From: Thioalkalivibrio sp. ALJ7
GTDB taxonomy: Bacteria; Pseudomonadota; Gammaproteobacteria; Ectothiorhodospirales; Ectothiorhodospiraceae
Reading direction: 5' to 3'
Length of the DNA: 64,000 nt
Assembly: GCF_000376865.1 (NCBI RefSeq)
Contig: NZ_AQXQ01000012.1
Location: 1 to 64,000, forward strand
Shown: in pieces, positions 24,718-36,473 of the stretch
Layout: the number at the start of each line of letters is the position of its first letter
How positions within the stretch are numbered: position 1 is the stretch's first letter
Program-made: the position numbers and the translations under genes
Notes under the pieces: model-generated
Told to the model about the DNA's origin: nothing
What the model saw: only the letters and a program-made list of their open reading frames with translations
Databases searched by the model: none

Positions 24718-25962
24718 TTAACCGTCCTCCTGTTGACCGACAGGTTCCTGCTCAAGTTCAAAGGCATCATGCAGAGCACGTACTGCAAGTTCGAGGTACT
24801 TCTCATCCACGACCACGGAGATCTTAATTTCGGAGGTGGAGATCATCCGGATGTTGATGGTTTCGTGTGACAAGGCCTCGAACATCTTGCTTGCGATCCC
24901 GGCATGCGAGCGCATACCCACGCCCACTACCGAGATCTTCACGATATGAGTATCGCCGGAGACTTCGCGTGCACCAAGCGCCTTCGCGGCCGCCTGCAGG
25001 ATCTCCAGGGCCTTGTCGTAGTCGTTCCGGTGGACCGTGAACGTGAAGTCGGTGGTCTGATCGGCACCGACGTTCTGCACAATCATGTCCACCTCAATGT
25101 TGGCCTCCGCGATCGGCCCGAGGATGCGATGCGCGACCCCCGGCTGATCGGGGACGCCCTGAACCGTCAATTGGGCCTCGTTCTGATTGAACGCGATACC
25201 CGCAACCAGCGCCTGTTCCACCTGCGCATCCTCCTCCGTGGTAATCAGGGTCCCCGGTCCTTCCTCGAACGAGGACAGCACTCTAAGAGGGACGTTGTAC
25301 TTGCCGGCAAATTCCACCGCGCGGATCTGCAGCACTTTGGAACCCAGGCTCGCCATCTCCAGCATCTCTTCGAAGGTGATGCTGTGCAGGCGGCGGGCAT
25401 GCGGCACCAGACGCGGATCCGTGGTGTAGACACCATCGACATCGGTGTAGATACGGCACTCGTCGGCCTTTAGCGCCGCCGCCAACGCCACGGCCGTAGT
25501 GTCCGAACCGCCACGACCCAGGGTCGTGATGGCGCCATGCTCGTCCACACCCTGGAAGCCCGCCACGACCACCACACGCCCAGCGTCCAGGTCCGCGCGC
25601 ACGCGGGCGTCGTCGATGCTGCGGATGCGCGCCTTGTTGTGGGCGCTATCGGTGCGGATGGTGACCTGCGCCCCGGTATAGGACCGCGCCGGGCAACCCT
25701 GCGCCTCCAACGCCATGGACAGCAATGCAATGGTGACTTGTTCACCCGTGGACAGCAGCACGTCCAGCTCGCGGCCGTCGGCGCGCGGGTTGAGGGCATG
25801 GGCCAGCCCCAGCAGACGGTCGGTTTCGCCGCTCATCGCGGAGACCACGATCACCAGCTGATGGCCTTCCTCGCGCAGTTTTAGCGCGCGGTCGGCCACC
25901 GCCTGGATACGTTCCGGCGAACCCACCGAGGTGCCACCAAATTTGAGTACCAGCAACGCCAT
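24718..25962 (-). CDS. lysC: aspartate kinase
   Basis: 414 residues. It phosphorylates aspartate as the first step to lysine, methionine and threonine. The kinase domain starts with [11 protein letters not shown] and contains [16 protein letters not shown] and [11 protein letters not shown]. Two ACT domains follow from about residue 260 ([15 protein letters not shown], then [13 protein letters not shown]), which bind the feedback inhibitors. Gene order alaS-lysC-csrA is conserved; a family-C repeat cluster separates it here from alaS. Confidence 0.95.
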   Translation of the reverse strand: MALLVLKFGGTSVGSPERIQAVADRALKLREEGHQLVIVVSAMSGETDRLLGLAHALNPRADGRELDVLLSTGEQVTIALLSMALEAQGCPARSYTGAQVTIRTDSAHNKARIRSIDDARVRADLDAGRVVVVAGFQGVDEHGAITTLGRGGSDTTAVALAAALKADECRIYTDVDGVYTTDPRLVPHARRLHSITFEEMLEMASLGSKVLQIRAVEFAGKYNVPLRVLSSFEEGPGTLITTEEDAQVEQALVAGIAFNQNEAQLTVQGVPDQPGVAHRILGPIAEANIEVDMIVQNVGADQTTDFTFTVHRNDYDKALEILQAAAKALGAREVSGDTHIVKISVVGVGMRSHAGIASKMFEALSHETINIRMISTSEIKISVVVDEKYLELAVRALHDAFELEQEPVGQQEDG

Positions 25963-26009
25963 TTGAAGATTCCATTCACCGCCGCCTGGGAAGGCGGCGC
26001 ATTAAACAC

Positions 26010-26420
26010 TATTCGTCCCCTCGTTGCGAGGCCCCGTGAGGCGCCGTAGCAACCTACGCCCAAAACCATCGACATCGTTGATGGCTCCAACACCGGGGCC
26101 TGCCCCCGGAGATCGCCGCGGCGCTGCGCGCCTCGCGATGACAAGACCATCGTCATTGCGAGGCCCCGTCAGGGGCCGCGGCAATCGCCATCCGAAGCCA
26201 CCGGATCCATCTTCTGCCTTCCAGCGCCGAGGCCAACCCCGGAGATCGCCACGGCGCGGCGCGCCTCGCGATGACAAGGCCTCGTCATTGCGAGGCCCCG
26301 ACCGGGGCCGTGGCAATCGCCATCCGAAGCCACCGGATCCATCTTCTGCCTTCCAGGCCCGGGGCCACCCCCGGAGGTCGCCGCGGCGCTGCGCGCCTCG
26401 CGATGACGGTGTTGGCATGT
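26010..26420. repeat. cluster of family-C repeats between alaS and lysC
   Basis: Three tandemly arranged inverted units, each with GTCATTGCGAGGCCCCG on one side and CGCCTCGCGATGAC on the other. Units 2 and 3 share an inner sequence (GGCAATCGCCATCCGAAGCC), so they are duplicates. No coding potential. Confidence 0.8.
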
Positions 26421-26430
26421 ATTGGGCCGG

Positions 26431-29040
26431 TCAGGCGCGTTCGCGCACCCAGTCCTCGACCGAGGCCAGTGCGGCATCCAGTTTGTCCGGGCTCTGGCCG
26501 CCGGCCATCGCCATGTCCGGGCGGCCACCGCCCTTGCCATCTACCTGCGAGGCAACATGACCCACCAGGTCGCCGGCCTTGAAGCGCTCGGTCTCGGCCT
26601 TGGTCACGCCCGCCACCAGACTGACCTTGCCCTCGCCGGTCGAGGTGCCCAGCACCACCACGGCCTGGCCCAGCTTCTGCTTGAGCTGGTCCACCATGTC
26701 GCGCAGGGCCTTGGGCTCCACGCCCTCGACCTTCGCCGCCAGCACCTGGATGCCACCAATGTCCTTCGCCTGAGAACCGAGATCGTCCCCTGCCTGGCTG
26801 GCCAGCTTGCCCTTGAGCCGTGTGACCTGCTTTTCCAGTTCGCGGGTACGCTCCTGCAACTGGCCGACCTTCTCGGCCGCCTCGCCGCGCCCGGCACGCA
26901 GGCGGTCGGCGATCGCGTCGAGGTGCCCCAGCTGCTGGTCGACCCAGCGCAGCGCGACCTCGCCAGCGACCGCCTCGATACGGCGGATACCGGCGGCGAC
27001 ACCACCCTCGGAGGTGACGCGGAACAGGCCAATATCGCCGGTGCGATTGACATGGGTGCCGCCACACAGCTCGACGGACGTACCGATCTTCAGCACGCGC
27101 ACCTGGTCGCCGTATTTCTCACCGAACAGAGCGACCGCACCGGACTCCATCGCGGACTCGATGTCCATCACGCGGGTATCGGTTGCCTCGTTGGCCAGGA
27201 TTTCGGCATTCACCTGGGTCTCGATGGACCGCAGCTGCTCGGCGGTTAGCGGCTCCATATGGGTAAAGTCGAAACGCAAGCGGTCCGGGTCCACCAGGGA
27301 GCCCTTCTGCTGCACGTGATCGCCCAGCTGGTCACGCAGGGCCTTGTGCAGCAGGTGGGTGGCGGAGTGGTGGCGGCGGATATTCTCGCGGCGCGGGCCT
27401 TCCACTGCAGCCTGCAGCGTCTGGTCACGCTCCAGCGTACCGGCTCGCACCTGACCAATATGGATGTGCGCGGCGCCCTGCTTGCGGGTGTCCGAGACCT
27501 GAAAACGCACGCCGGAACCAGACAGCGTCCCGACATCGCCGACCTGACCACCGGATTCGCCGTAGAACGGGGTGCGGTCGAGCACGACCAGACCCTCGGC
27601 CCCGACCTCAAGCCGCTCCACGGGCTCGCCGTTCTGGTACAGGGCAACCACACGGCCCTCGTCGTCCACCGTGTCATACCCGGAGAACGTGGTCTCCACA
27701 TCGACCTGGGGCAGACCACCGCCCTCCATGGAGAAGTGACTCGCGGCCCGCGCGCGGGCGCGCTGGTCGCCCATGGCGGCCTCGAAACCTTCCATGTCCA
27801 GTTCCAGGCCCCGCTCGCGGGCGATGTCGCCGGTCAGGTCCACCGGGAAGCCATAGGTGTCATAGAGCAGGAAGATCGTCTCGCCGGGGATCACCGTGCC
27901 CTTCAGGTCACGCAGATCGTCTTCCAGGATCTTCATGCCCTTGTCCAAGGTTTCCAGGAACTTGCGTTCTTCCTTCTCCAGTACCGTCTCAACCTGGCCT
28001 TGTGCCTCGGCCAGCTCCGGGAAGGCCGCGCCCATCACGCGCACCAGATCGCCAACGATCTGGTAGAGGAAGGCGTCCTGCGCCCCCACCTTGAAACCGT
28101 GACGGGCGGCGCGGCGGATGATGCGGCGCAGCACGTAGCCACGGCCCTCGTTGGAGGGCAGCACACCATCGGTAATCAGGAACGCGATGGAGCGGATGTG
28201 ATCGGCAATCACGCGCAGCGAGGCGGAATCCTTTTCCTTGGCTCCCGTCACGCGGGCAGCGGCCGCGATCAGCTCCTGGAACAGGTCAATCTCGTAGTTG
28301 GAGTGCACGCCCTGCAGCACAGCGGCCAGGCGTTCCAGGCCCATGCCGGTGTCCACCGACGGGCGCGGCAGCGGGTTCAGCGTGCCGTCCGCGTCGCGGT
28401 CGTACTGCATGAACACAAGGTTCCAGATCTCGATGTAGCGATCCCCGTCCTCGTCCGGGGAACCGGGCGGGCCGCCCTCGACGGCGGGGCCGTGGTCATA
28501 GAAGACCTCGGTGCAGGGGCCGCAGGGACCGGTGTCGCCCATCTGCCAGAAGTTGTCGGAGCCGCCATCCGGGTCGTCGCCGATGCGGATGATGCGCTCG
28601 GCCGGGACCTGGATCTCGTTCGCCCAGACGTTGTAGGCGTCCTCGTCGGTCTCGTAGACCGTAATCCAGAGCTTTTCCGGCGGCAGACCGATGGTCTCGG
28701 TCAGGAATTGCCAGCAGTAGTGAATCGCATCGCGCTTGAAGTAGTCGCCAAAGCTGAAGTTGCCCAGCATCTCGAAGAAAGTATGGTGCCGTGCGGTATA
28801 GCCGACGTTCTCGAGATCGTTGTGCTTGCCACCGGCACGCACGCAGCGCTGAGTGGACACGGCACGGGTATACGGGCGCTTCTCGCGACCGAGAAACACG
28901 TCCTTGAACTGGACCATGCCCGCGTTGGTGAACAGCAACGTGGGGTCGTTGGCGGGTACCAGCGGGCTGGACGGCACGATGCTGTGGCCGTGCCCTTCAA
29001 AGAATTCGAGGAAACTCCGGCGAATGTCGGCGCTTTTCAT
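26431..29040 (-). CDS. alaS: alanine-tRNA ligase
   Basis: 869 residues. Charges tRNA-Ala and edits Ser-tRNA-Ala. Class II motif 1 lies in [17 protein letters not shown]; the catalytic core includes [31 protein letters not shown]. The editing domain has the metal ligands [12 protein letters not shown] and [14 protein letters not shown] coiled-coil and the C-Ala domain ([22 protein letters not shown]) complete the protein. Full length. Confidence 0.97.
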   Translation of the reverse strand: MKSADIRRSFLEFFEGHGHSIVPSSPLVPANDPTLLFTNAGMVQFKDVFLGREKRPYTRAVSTQRCVRAGGKHNDLENVGYTARHHTFFEMLGNFSFGDYFKRDAIHYCWQFLTETIGLPPEKLWITVYETDEDAYNVWANEIQVPAERIIRIGDDPDGGSDNFWQMGDTGPCGPCTEVFYDHGPAVEGGPPGSPDEDGDRYIEIWNLVFMQYDRDADGTLNPLPRPSVDTGMGLERLAAVLQGVHSNYEIDLFQELIAAAARVTGAKEKDSASLRVIADHIRSIAFLITDGVLPSNEGRGYVLRRIIRRAARHGFKVGAQDAFLYQIVGDLVRVMGAAFPELAEAQGQVETVLEKEERKFLETLDKGMKILEDDLRDLKGTVIPGETIFLLYDTYGFPVDLTGDIARERGLELDMEGFEAAMGDQRARARAASHFSMEGGGLPQVDVETTFSGYDTVDDEGRVVALYQNGEPVERLEVGAEGLVVLDRTPFYGESGGQVGDVGTLSGSGVRFQVSDTRKQGAAHIHIGQVRAGTLERDQTLQAAVEGPRRENIRRHHSATHLLHKALRDQLGDHVQQKGSLVDPDRLRFDFTHMEPLTAEQLRSIETQVNAEILANEATDTRVMDIESAMESGAVALFGEKYGDQVRVLKIGTSVELCGGTHVNRTGDIGLFRVTSEGGVAAGIRRIEAVAGEVALRWVDQQLGHLDAIADRLRAGRGEAAEKVGQLQERTRELEKQVTRLKGKLASQAGDDLGSQAKDIGGIQVLAAKVEGVEPKALRDMVDQLKQKLGQAVVVLGTSTGEGKVSLVAGVTKAETERFKAGDLVGHVASQVDGKGGGRPDMAMAGGQSPDKLDAALASVEDWVRERA

Positions 29041-29199
29041 GCGGTTCCGATTGAATATGGGGTCAAAACCGGAATCCTATCACGCAAGCCCCCAACCCGC
29101 GTATTGCCGCCCCCGCCTTCGGGCCATGTTGCCTATCATCACCAGGCTCCGAAGAGGGTGTGGCAATCGGCTGAGCCTGACCAGAATCGGGATCAGGTG

Positions 29200-29430
29200 G
29201 TTCCGTAGAGCGATTGCTTCGCTGCGCTCGCAATGACGGGACAAAAACGACGTCATTGCGAGGAGCAACGCGACGAAGCAATCGGCATCCACGGCCACCT
29301 GATCCAAGCGCCGAGTGACCCACCAACGACTGCCACGGCCCCTCCAACGCCTCGCAATGACGCACCATGATCGCGGTCATTGCGAGGAGCGTGGCGACGA
29401 AGCAATCGGCAAGGACCTCCCCAGTCGCGT
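29200..29430. repeat. two family-C repeats upstream of alaS
   Basis: CGCAATGACGGGAC...CGTCATTGCGAGGAGC and CGCAATGACGCACC...GGTCATTGCGAGGAGC are back-to-back units in the 390-base gap between the GIY-YIG gene and alaS. The other bases of this gap show no gene. Confidence 0.75.
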
Positions 29431-29721
29431 TCAACCCACAATGTCGTCGAACAGATCCCGCCACTCGGGGTTCACCTGCTCGATCAGCGCAACCTTCCTG
29501 CGCCGCGGGCCCGCCTTCAGCTGCTTTTCGCGTTCAATCGCAGATTCCATCTCCACGCATTGCTCGAACCAGACAAGCCGATGCAGACCGTAGCGGCTGG
29601 TGAACCCGGATATCGTTCCCGAGCGATGCTGCCAGACCCGCTGCACCAGGTTACTGGTCACACCGACGTAGAGAGTCCCGTCACGACGGTTGCTCATCAT
29701 GTAGACACAGGGTCGTTTCAT
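29431..29721 (-). CDS. GIY-YIG nuclease-superfamily protein (YhbQ/UPF0213-like)
   Basis: 96 residues from ATG at 29721 after a GGGAGG element. The signature VYMMSNRRDGTLYVGVTSNL matches GIY-YIG with Tyr-Met at the first position; RVWQHRSG and IEREKQLKAGPRRRKVALIE follow. Single-domain members are common and often sit in repeat-rich gaps; a role in DNA processing is suspected, not shown. This gene is embedded between family-C repeats on both sides. Confidence 0.85.
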   Translation of the reverse strand: MKRPCVYMMSNRRDGTLYVGVTSNLVQRVWQHRSGTISGFTSRYGLHRLVWFEQCVEMESAIEREKQLKAGPRRRKVALIEQVNPEWRDLFDDIVG

Positions 29722-29809
29722 CGCTCCCTCCCTGGGCGACTGCACATTGGTACTCAGCGGCCGAGAATCCTTTCGGCCATTGACCAGCGGGACGCTAGCG
29801 TGTCCGCAG

Positions 29810-30110
29810 CACAAGGACGTCATTGCGAGGCCCCGCAGGGGCCGTGGCAATCGCTGGTGGATCACTCGGCGTCTGGGTCGGGTGGCTCTGGACACAGATT
29901 GCTTCGTCGCAGGGCTCCTCGCAATGACGGGGTCAGAAATACGTCATTGCGAGGCCCCAAAGGGGCTGTGGCAATCGGTTGGGTCGTCGGCCAGACCCCG
30001 GATCTGGTGGTTCTCTCGGAGATTGCTTCGTCGCTTCGCTCCTCGCAATGACGTTCCTCCAAACCCGTCATTGCGAGGAACGAAGCGACGAAGCAATCCG
30101 TCAGGAGTCG
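29810..30110. repeat. cluster of family-C repeats between recX and the GIY-YIG gene
   Basis: At least two full units and one half: GTCATTGCGAGGCCCCGC at 29819, TCGCAATGACGGGG at 29920, GTCATTGCGAGGCCCC at 29943, CTCGCAATGACG at 30041 and GTCATTGCGAGGAACG at 30067. The last reaches into the 3' end of recX. Confidence 0.8.
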
Positions 30111-30563
30111 CCTGCGTCGTCCTTCCAGGCGGCCAGGGCCTGGTGGGCGATGCCACCGGGGAACCCGCGGCCAGCGAGGTGGCGGAGCATGCGGGCCTCG
30201 TCCTCGCGGGTCTCGGGGGGATTACGGAAGTGGCGTTCGAGCTGGCCACGGGCCTGGTCGAGCCAGTCGACCTCGAGCACCTCAAGGGCGGCGTTGACGG
30301 TGTCGTTGCCGATGCCGTTGTGGGCAAGTTCGGCGCGAATCCGCTGTTCGCCGTAGCCCTGCTCCGTCCGGTGCCTGGCCATGAAATCGGCGTAACGGGT
30401 ATCGCTCAGGTAGTCCAGCTCGCGCGCGCGCTCCAGCGCGGCGTCGACCGCATCCCGCTCGAAGCCGCGCTCGGCCAGCTTGCGGCTCAGCTCCAGCGCG
30501 GAGTGTTCGCGTCGAACCAGCAACCGCAGGCCGGCTTCAAGCGCGGCCTCGGGGTCGGCTGGG

Positions 30564-30589
<26 letters not shown>
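30101..30589 (-). CDS. recX: RecA regulator RecX
   Basis: 162 residues. Binds RecA filaments and caps or limits their growth. Three-helix repeats typical of RecX are visible: [48 protein letters not shown] and a third near [17 protein letters not shown]. Its start overlaps the end of recA by 26 bases, so translation is probably coupled. The 3' end merges with a family-C repeat, which may have supplied its last codons. Confidence 0.92.
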
Positions 30590-31610
<1,021 letters not shown>

Positions 31611-31792
31611 GGTATGCCTCCCGATACGTACAGCGATGGTTGCCGACCCGGGTCCGGGTAACGGCCGGCGGGTGCGGGGCCGCAGTATCCCACAGGGAGG
31701 GAGACGACCCAACCCGCGCGAGTCCTAGTACGGCCATGATGAAGTTCAGGGACGATGGGGCAGGCGAACACCCCCAACAACGCAACGCCGCG

Positions 31793-32326
31793 TCAGGCCG
31801 CCTCGTGGGCCAGCAACTCGCCCAGGGCGTGTAGCATGGCCTGCAGGCGGACCTCGTGACGCTCACCCTCGAAGTGGATGGTGTGCACGCGCGCTTCCTG
31901 GCCGCGCGCCTGCCAACCGAAGCAAACGGTGCCCACCGGCTTCTCCGGGGTGCCGCCGGAAGGCCCGGCGACCCCGGTCACGGAGAGCGCGAAGTCGGCA
32001 TCACTGCGGGCCAAACCACCCTCGACCATGGCCCGCGCCACGGCCTCGCTGACCGCGCCCTCGGCCTCGATCAGCTCGGGGGGCACATCGAGCATGTGGG
32101 CCTTGGCGGCGTTGGAATAGGCAACCCAGCCGCATTCGAACCATTGCGAACTCCCGGGGATATCGGTCAACGCCTGGGCGATGCCACCCCCGGTACAGGA
32201 TTCCACGGTACACAGGCGCTGGCCGCGCGCCATCAGGCGCTCGCCCAGGTCGTACACCAGAGCCGAAAGGCTCGGGGCATCGGCCTCGCGCAGCGTCAGG
32301 ATCGTGGTGGTGGATTCTGCTTCCAT
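31793..32326 (-). CDS. pncC: nicotinamide-nucleotide amidohydrolase, CinA C-terminal family
   Basis: 177 residues from ATG at 32326. Deamidates NMN in pyridine-nucleotide salvage. Family motifs: [37 protein letters not shown] and [26 protein letters not shown]. It starts two bases after the stop of the PilZ gene, so the two are likely one transcript. The location just upstream of recA is the usual gammaproteobacterial one. Confidence 0.93.
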   Translation of the reverse strand: MEAESTTTILTLREADAPSLSALVYDLGERLMARGQRLCTVESCTGGGIAQALTDIPGSSQWFECGWVAYSNAAKAHMLDVPPELIEAEGAVSEAVARAMVEGGLARSDADFALSVTGVAGPSGGTPEKPVGTVCFGWQARGQEARVHTIHFEGERHEVRLQAMLHALGELLAHEAA

Positions 32327-32327
32327 G

Positions 32328-32633
32328 TCAGGACTCTCCTTCGGGATCAAAGGCAATGGCCACCCGCCAGCCACCACCAGCCTCATCCACGGGCTCACAG
32401 CGCACGACCCGACCATGACGCTCAAGCCCCTGCAAGCGACCGTCCGGGCTCGGTACCGTGATGCTGACCTTCACACCCGGGTCGGTCTCCCGCTGCACGA
32501 CGAAACTGCAGCCGGTGGCGGAAAGGTCTTCCAGCTGCACATCAACGGATTCTCCGCTGGAGCGCCAGATCATGCGCGCCGCGGCCGACACCTGCATCCT
32601 TCGGTGATCGCGCCGGTCCTCTTCCCCGATCAT
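32328..32633 (-). CDS. PilZ-domain c-di-GMP-binding protein
   Basis: 101 residues from ATG at 32633, with GGGAGGGGG upstream. A stand-alone PilZ domain. The Arg motif is RRDHRR at residues 7-12 and the Asp/Ser/Gly motif is [11 protein letters not shown]; both bind c-di-GMP. It could link the GGDEF-EAL proteins encoded at 56-62 kb to a target such as motility or surface structures; this link is inference. Divergent from mutS. Confidence 0.85.
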   Translation of the reverse strand: MIGEEDRRDHRRMQVSAAARMIWRSSGESVDVQLEDLSATGCSFVVQRETDPGVKVSITVPSPDGRLQGLERHGRVVRCEPVDEAGGGWRVAIAFDPEGES

Positions 32634-32766
32634 GGCCCCCCTCCCTGATATAGCGTCGCTTGCGCTGCCCCGAGTGTGGCACAACTCACTCGGACACCCC
32701 CACCTGCCATGTCGCGCCCCGCATCCGTATACTGCGCGTTTGCCCGGATCGAGCGTCGCCGAACCG

Positions 32767-35412
32767 ATGAGCACCGCCGAAGCCCTCTCTGCCCATACGC
32801 CAATGATGCAGCAGTACCTCGGGATCAAGGCCGAGTACCCGGATACACTGCTGCTCTACCGCATGGGCGATTTCTACGAGCTGTTCTACGGCGACGCCGA
32901 GCGCGCCGCGGGCCTGCTCGACATCACCCTGACCCGGCGCGGTGAGTCGGCCGAGCAACCGATCCCGATGGCCGGTATCCCGGTGCACACCCTGGAGAGC
33001 TACCTCTCGCGCCTGCTGAAGCTGGGCGAGAGCGTCGCGATCTGCGAGCAGACCGGCGCGGTCGGCGCACAGAAAGGTCCGGTCAAGCGCGAGGTCGTGC
33101 GCGTTGTCACCCCCGGGACGGTGACCGAAGAGGCCCTGCTGGAGGCCCGCAGCATCAACCGCATGGTGGCGGTCTGCCCGGCCGGCTCGGCGGCGATCAA
33201 GGGCCGCAAGGAGGGCTTCGGCATCGCCAGCCTGGAGTTCGCCAGCGGCCAGTTCCGCTTGCTGGAGGTGCGCGACGCGACGGAACTGGCGGCCGAGCTG
33301 GCCCGCCTGGATCCGGTGGAATGCCTGATCCCGGATCAGGCCGGACCGATCCCGGGGATCGCAAGCTTCGCCCCGCAACGCCACGCGGACTGGCACTTCG
33401 ATGGCATTTCCGCCCGGCGGGTACTGACCACCCATTTCGGCACCCGCGACCTCTCCGGGTTCGGCTGCGAGGGCCTGGATCTCGGCGTGGCCGCGGCCGG
33501 CGCCCTGCTCGCCTACGTGCAGAGTCGCTACCGCGGGGATCTGGCCCACATCACCGGCCTGGCGCATGAACTGCGCAGCCACATGCTGGTGCTGGACCCA
33601 GCCACCCGTCGCAACCTCGAACTGACCCGCACCCTGTCCGGCGAGCGTCGTGGCTCGTTGCTGGAGCTGCTGGACACCACCCGCTCCGCGATGGGCTCGC
33701 GCCAGCTGCTGCAATGGCTGCACCAGCCCCTGCGCGATCGCACCCTGCTGCGCGAACGCCAGACCGCGATCACCGCACTCTTGGAGAAGGACGCCTGGGA
33801 GGCGCTGCGCGAGGCTCTGTCCGGAAGCGCGGACGTCGAGCGCATCCTGTCGCGCATTGCCCTGGGCAGCGCCCGGCCGCGCGACCTGACCGCCCTGCTC
33901 GCCAGCCTCGAACGGCTGCCGCCCCTGCACCAGGCCCTGGAGCCCCTGCAGACGGCCAGCGGACGTCTCGAGGCCCTGCACGCGACGCTCACCCCCGAGC
34001 ACGAGCTAAGCGCGACGCTGGCCGCCGCACTGGTGGAAGAGCCGCCGCTTCGGGTCACCGACGGCGGCATGATCCGCACCGGTTTCGATGCCGAACTGGA
34101 CCGCCTGCGCGCACTGGAGAACGACGCCGACAGCTTTCTGCGCGAGATCGAGGCGCGCGAGCGCGAGGCGACCGACATCCCTACGCTCAAGGTCGCCTAT
34201 AACCGGGTCCACGGGTATTACATCGAGGTCTCGCGCAGCCGTTCGGCCGAGCTGCCCGGACGTTTCATGCGCCGCCAAACCCTGAAGAACGCCGAGCGCT
34301 ATACCACCGAGGAGCTCAAGCGTTTCGAAGACGAGATCCTCTCCGCCCGGGAGCAGGCGATGGCGCGTGAACGCGCCCTGTTCGATGGCCTGATCACCGA
34401 GCTTCAGGGCCGTATACCGCGTCTGCGGGCGATTGCCGAGGCCCTGTCCGAACTGGACGCCCTCACCTGTTTGGCGGAGCGCGCCCAGCGCCTGGACTGG
34501 CACTGCCCGGAGCTGGTGTCGGAGCCCGGCATCCAGATCGAGCAGGGCCGCCACCCGGTAGTGGAAGCGGGGCTGGACGCCCCGTTCGTCGCCAACGATA
34601 CCGAACTGGACCCGGAGAGCCGCCGCCTGCTGGTCATCACCGGCCCCAACATGGGCGGCAAGTCCACCTACATGCGTCAGACCGCGCTGATCGTGCTGCT
34701 CGCCTGCATGGGCAGCTTCGTCCCGGCGACGCGCGCGCGGATCGGGCCGGTGGATCGCATTTTCACTCGTATCGGGGCCTCCGACGACCTGACCTCCGGA
34801 CGCTCCACTTTCATGGTGGAGATGACCGAGGCGGCGAATATCCTGCACAACGCCGGTCCGGAGAGCCTTGTATTAATGGACGAGATCGGTCGCGGTACCA
34901 GCACCTTCGACGGTCTTGCCCTGGCACTGGCCTGCGCCGAACGCCTGGCGCGCCACAACCAGGCCTTGACGCTATTCGCGACGCATTACTTCGAGCTAAC
35001 CGCCCTGGCCGAGCGCGAGTCGGCGGTGGCCAACGTGCACACCGATGCCATGGAGCACGAACACAGCATCGTGTTCCTGCATCAGGTGCGCGAAGGCCCC
35101 GCCAATCAGAGCTATGGCCTGCAGGTCGCCCATCTGGCGGGTGTGCCGGCCGACGTGCTGAAGCTGGCTCGCCACCACCTGCGCGAGCTAGAGGACCGCG
35201 CGGCCACTGCCGAGTCACCACAGCTGGGCCTGTTCACCCCGACGCCGAGCGAGCCGCCCGTCGAGCCGGAACCGGACATGCACCCCGCGCCGGCCCCGGA
35301 AGAACGCGCGCTGAAGGCCCTGTTCGACACCCTGGACCCGGACGAGATGTCCCCGCGCGAGGCCCTGGACGCCCTGTACCGGATGAAAGAGGCCCTGCGC
35401 AGCCCGGATTAG
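32767..35412 (+). CDS. mutS: DNA mismatch repair protein MutS
   Basis: 881 residues from ATG at 32767. The mismatch-binding domain has [14 protein letters not shown] (the Phe-x-Glu wedge). Walker A is [10 protein letters not shown] and the ABC signature region is [11 protein letters not shown], followed by [16 protein letters not shown]. The C-terminal dimerisation tail ends [16 protein letters not shown]. Full length; fdxA follows. Confidence 0.97.
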   Translation: MSTAEALSAHTPMMQQYLGIKAEYPDTLLLYRMGDFYELFYGDAERAAGLLDITLTRRGESAEQPIPMAGIPVHTLESYLSRLLKLGESVAICEQTGAVGAQKGPVKREVVRVVTPGTVTEEALLEARSINRMVAVCPAGSAAIKGRKEGFGIASLEFASGQFRLLEVRDATELAAELARLDPVECLIPDQAGPIPGIASFAPQRHADWHFDGISARRVLTTHFGTRDLSGFGCEGLDLGVAAAGALLAYVQSRYRGDLAHITGLAHELRSHMLVLDPATRRNLELTRTLSGERRGSLLELLDTTRSAMGSRQLLQWLHQPLRDRTLLRERQTAITALLEKDAWEALREALSGSADVERILSRIALGSARPRDLTALLASLERLPPLHQALEPLQTASGRLEALHATLTPEHELSATLAAALVEEPPLRVTDGGMIRTGFDAELDRLRALENDADSFLREIEAREREATDIPTLKVAYNRVHGYYIEVSRSRSAELPGRFMRRQTLKNAERYTTEELKRFEDEILSAREQAMARERALFDGLITELQGRIPRLRAIAEALSELDALTCLAERAQRLDWHCPELVSEPGIQIEQGRHPVVEAGLDAPFVANDTELDPESRRLLVITGPNMGGKSTYMRQTALIVLLACMGSFVPATRARIGPVDRIFTRIGASDDLTSGRSTFMVEMTEAANILHNAGPESLVLMDEIGRGTSTFDGLALALACAERLARHNQALTLFATHYFELTALAERESAVANVHTDAMEHEHSIVFLHQVREGPANQSYGLQVAHLAGVPADVLKLARHHLRELEDRAATAESPQLGLFTPTPSEPPVEPEPDMHPAPAPEERALKALFDTLDPDEMSPREALDALYRMKEALRSPD

Positions 35413-35624
35413 CCGCGGCACGCCGACGTCGGTTTTGTCTCGGGCGCTCGCCGCGTCGCTTTACGCCAGAAAACGGGGAAAAGTGAACAGGCTTCTCCGG
35501 GGATTCCCGAACGGTGGTCCCGAGGCGTTACAATGCGGCGAAATCCTGCCGGATAGCGGCGCAACAGGCCGACCGGTCCGAGGAAGCGACCGGTCACAAG
35601 AGTGAATTTCAAGGGAGAAACAGC

Positions 35625-35948
35625 ATGACGTTCGTCGTTATCGATAACTGCATCAAGTGCAAGTACACCGACTGCGTCGAGGTCTGCCCGGTCGACTGCT
35701 TCCATGAAGGCCCCAACTTCCTGACGATCGATCCGGACGAGTGCATCGACTGCACCCTGTGCGAACCGGAATGCCCAGCCGAGGCGATACTGCCAGAGGA
35801 TGACGTGCCAGAGGACCAGATGCATTTCATCGAGCTGAATGCCGAACTCGCCCGGACCTGGCCGGTGATCACCGCACGCAAGGACCCGCCGGACGATGCC
35901 GAAGAATGGGATGGCGTCGAGAACAAGCTGCAGTACCTGGAACGCTAG
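35625..35948 (+). CDS. fdxA: 7Fe ferredoxin
   Basis: 107 residues. N-terminal Cys pattern [18 protein letters not shown] and second set [12 protein letters not shown] give one [3Fe-4S] and one [4Fe-4S] cluster. AAGGGAGA precedes the ATG. Placement after mutS is standard in gammaproteobacteria. A short palindrome (CTAGGGAG/CTCCCTAG) covers the stop codon at 35945-35962. Confidence 0.95.
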   Translation: MTFVVIDNCIKCKYTDCVEVCPVDCFHEGPNFLTIDPDECIDCTLCEPECPAEAILPEDDVPEDQMHFIELNAELARTWPVITARKDPPDDAEEWDGVENKLQYLER

Positions 35949-36010
35949 GGAGAACTCCCTAGGAGAACCGCTGATTCAGTGACCCGCTCGGGTCAACTCG
36001 AACGAATCCA

Positions 36011-36049
36011 GGCGCTCACGCGGGGGGGCCCAATCCTACCGTGAGCGCC
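36011..36049. terminator. inverted repeat after fdxA
   Basis: GGCGCTCACG and CGTGAGCGCC form a ten-base perfect stem with a 19-base loop. There is no T-tract, so it is either a weak terminator or a transcript-stabilising hairpin. Confidence 0.5.
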
Positions 36050-36293
36050 CAGTCGGCGGCCTCGCGGCACTAACGCCTATTGCCGCATGACCGGTAGCCC
36101 GAGAGGGCTTCGTCCCCAGCCCCGCAACACCATCCCGGCTCGCCCTCCCGTCCGGCCACAAGGCCCCTGATCGGGCCATTTCTTCGGCCATTCCGCGGCT
36201 GTCTCCCGAACGATGCAGTCGCTTTCCCAGAAGTTTCCTTGATTTTTCATTTGGTTACGTGACGAAGGTCGCGAATGCGCACAGCGCCTGTAT

Positions 36294-36317
36294 CGCGAAC
36301 GAAACAATTTGTTCGCG
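36294..36317. promoter_or_regulatory. palindromic activator site upstream of the amyloid-like operon
   Basis: CGCGAAC, ten bases, GTTCGCG. It is centred about 92 bases upstream of the transcription start predicted from the sigma-54 promoter at 36372. This is the normal place for an enhancer of a sigma-54 activator, and the VpsR-like regulator encoded at 40401-41852 is the obvious candidate to bind it. Confidence 0.55.
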
Positions 36318-36371
36318 GCGGTGCCGCGTGCCATTCCTGCAACCCCTTGTTAATCCTTACAAATCGAGAGG

Positions 36372-36387
36372 TGGCCCGAGTCCTGCA
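36372..36387 (+). promoter_or_regulatory. sigma-54 promoter of the amyloid-like operon
   Basis: TGGCCCGAGTCCTGCA matches the -24/-12 consensus at 14 of 16 positions, with GG and GC exactly ten bases apart. It lies 87 bases upstream of the 36474 start codon. Confidence 0.7.
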
Positions 36388-36473
36388 ATGCATCAGGGCG
36401 CAGTAGCCAGACGGTTTCGTCATGGTCACTGCGTTCCCGGGTAACCGGATATCACCTACAAGGAGATTCGACC

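Noticed and set aside
27259-29208. Long open frame antisense to alaS
   Set aside because: It is an artefact of third-position GC; alaS is full length with all motifs.
31611-31792. LexA operator upstream of recA
   Set aside because: I found only a half-like CTGTACG and no CTGT-N8-ACAG pair, so I do not call a site.
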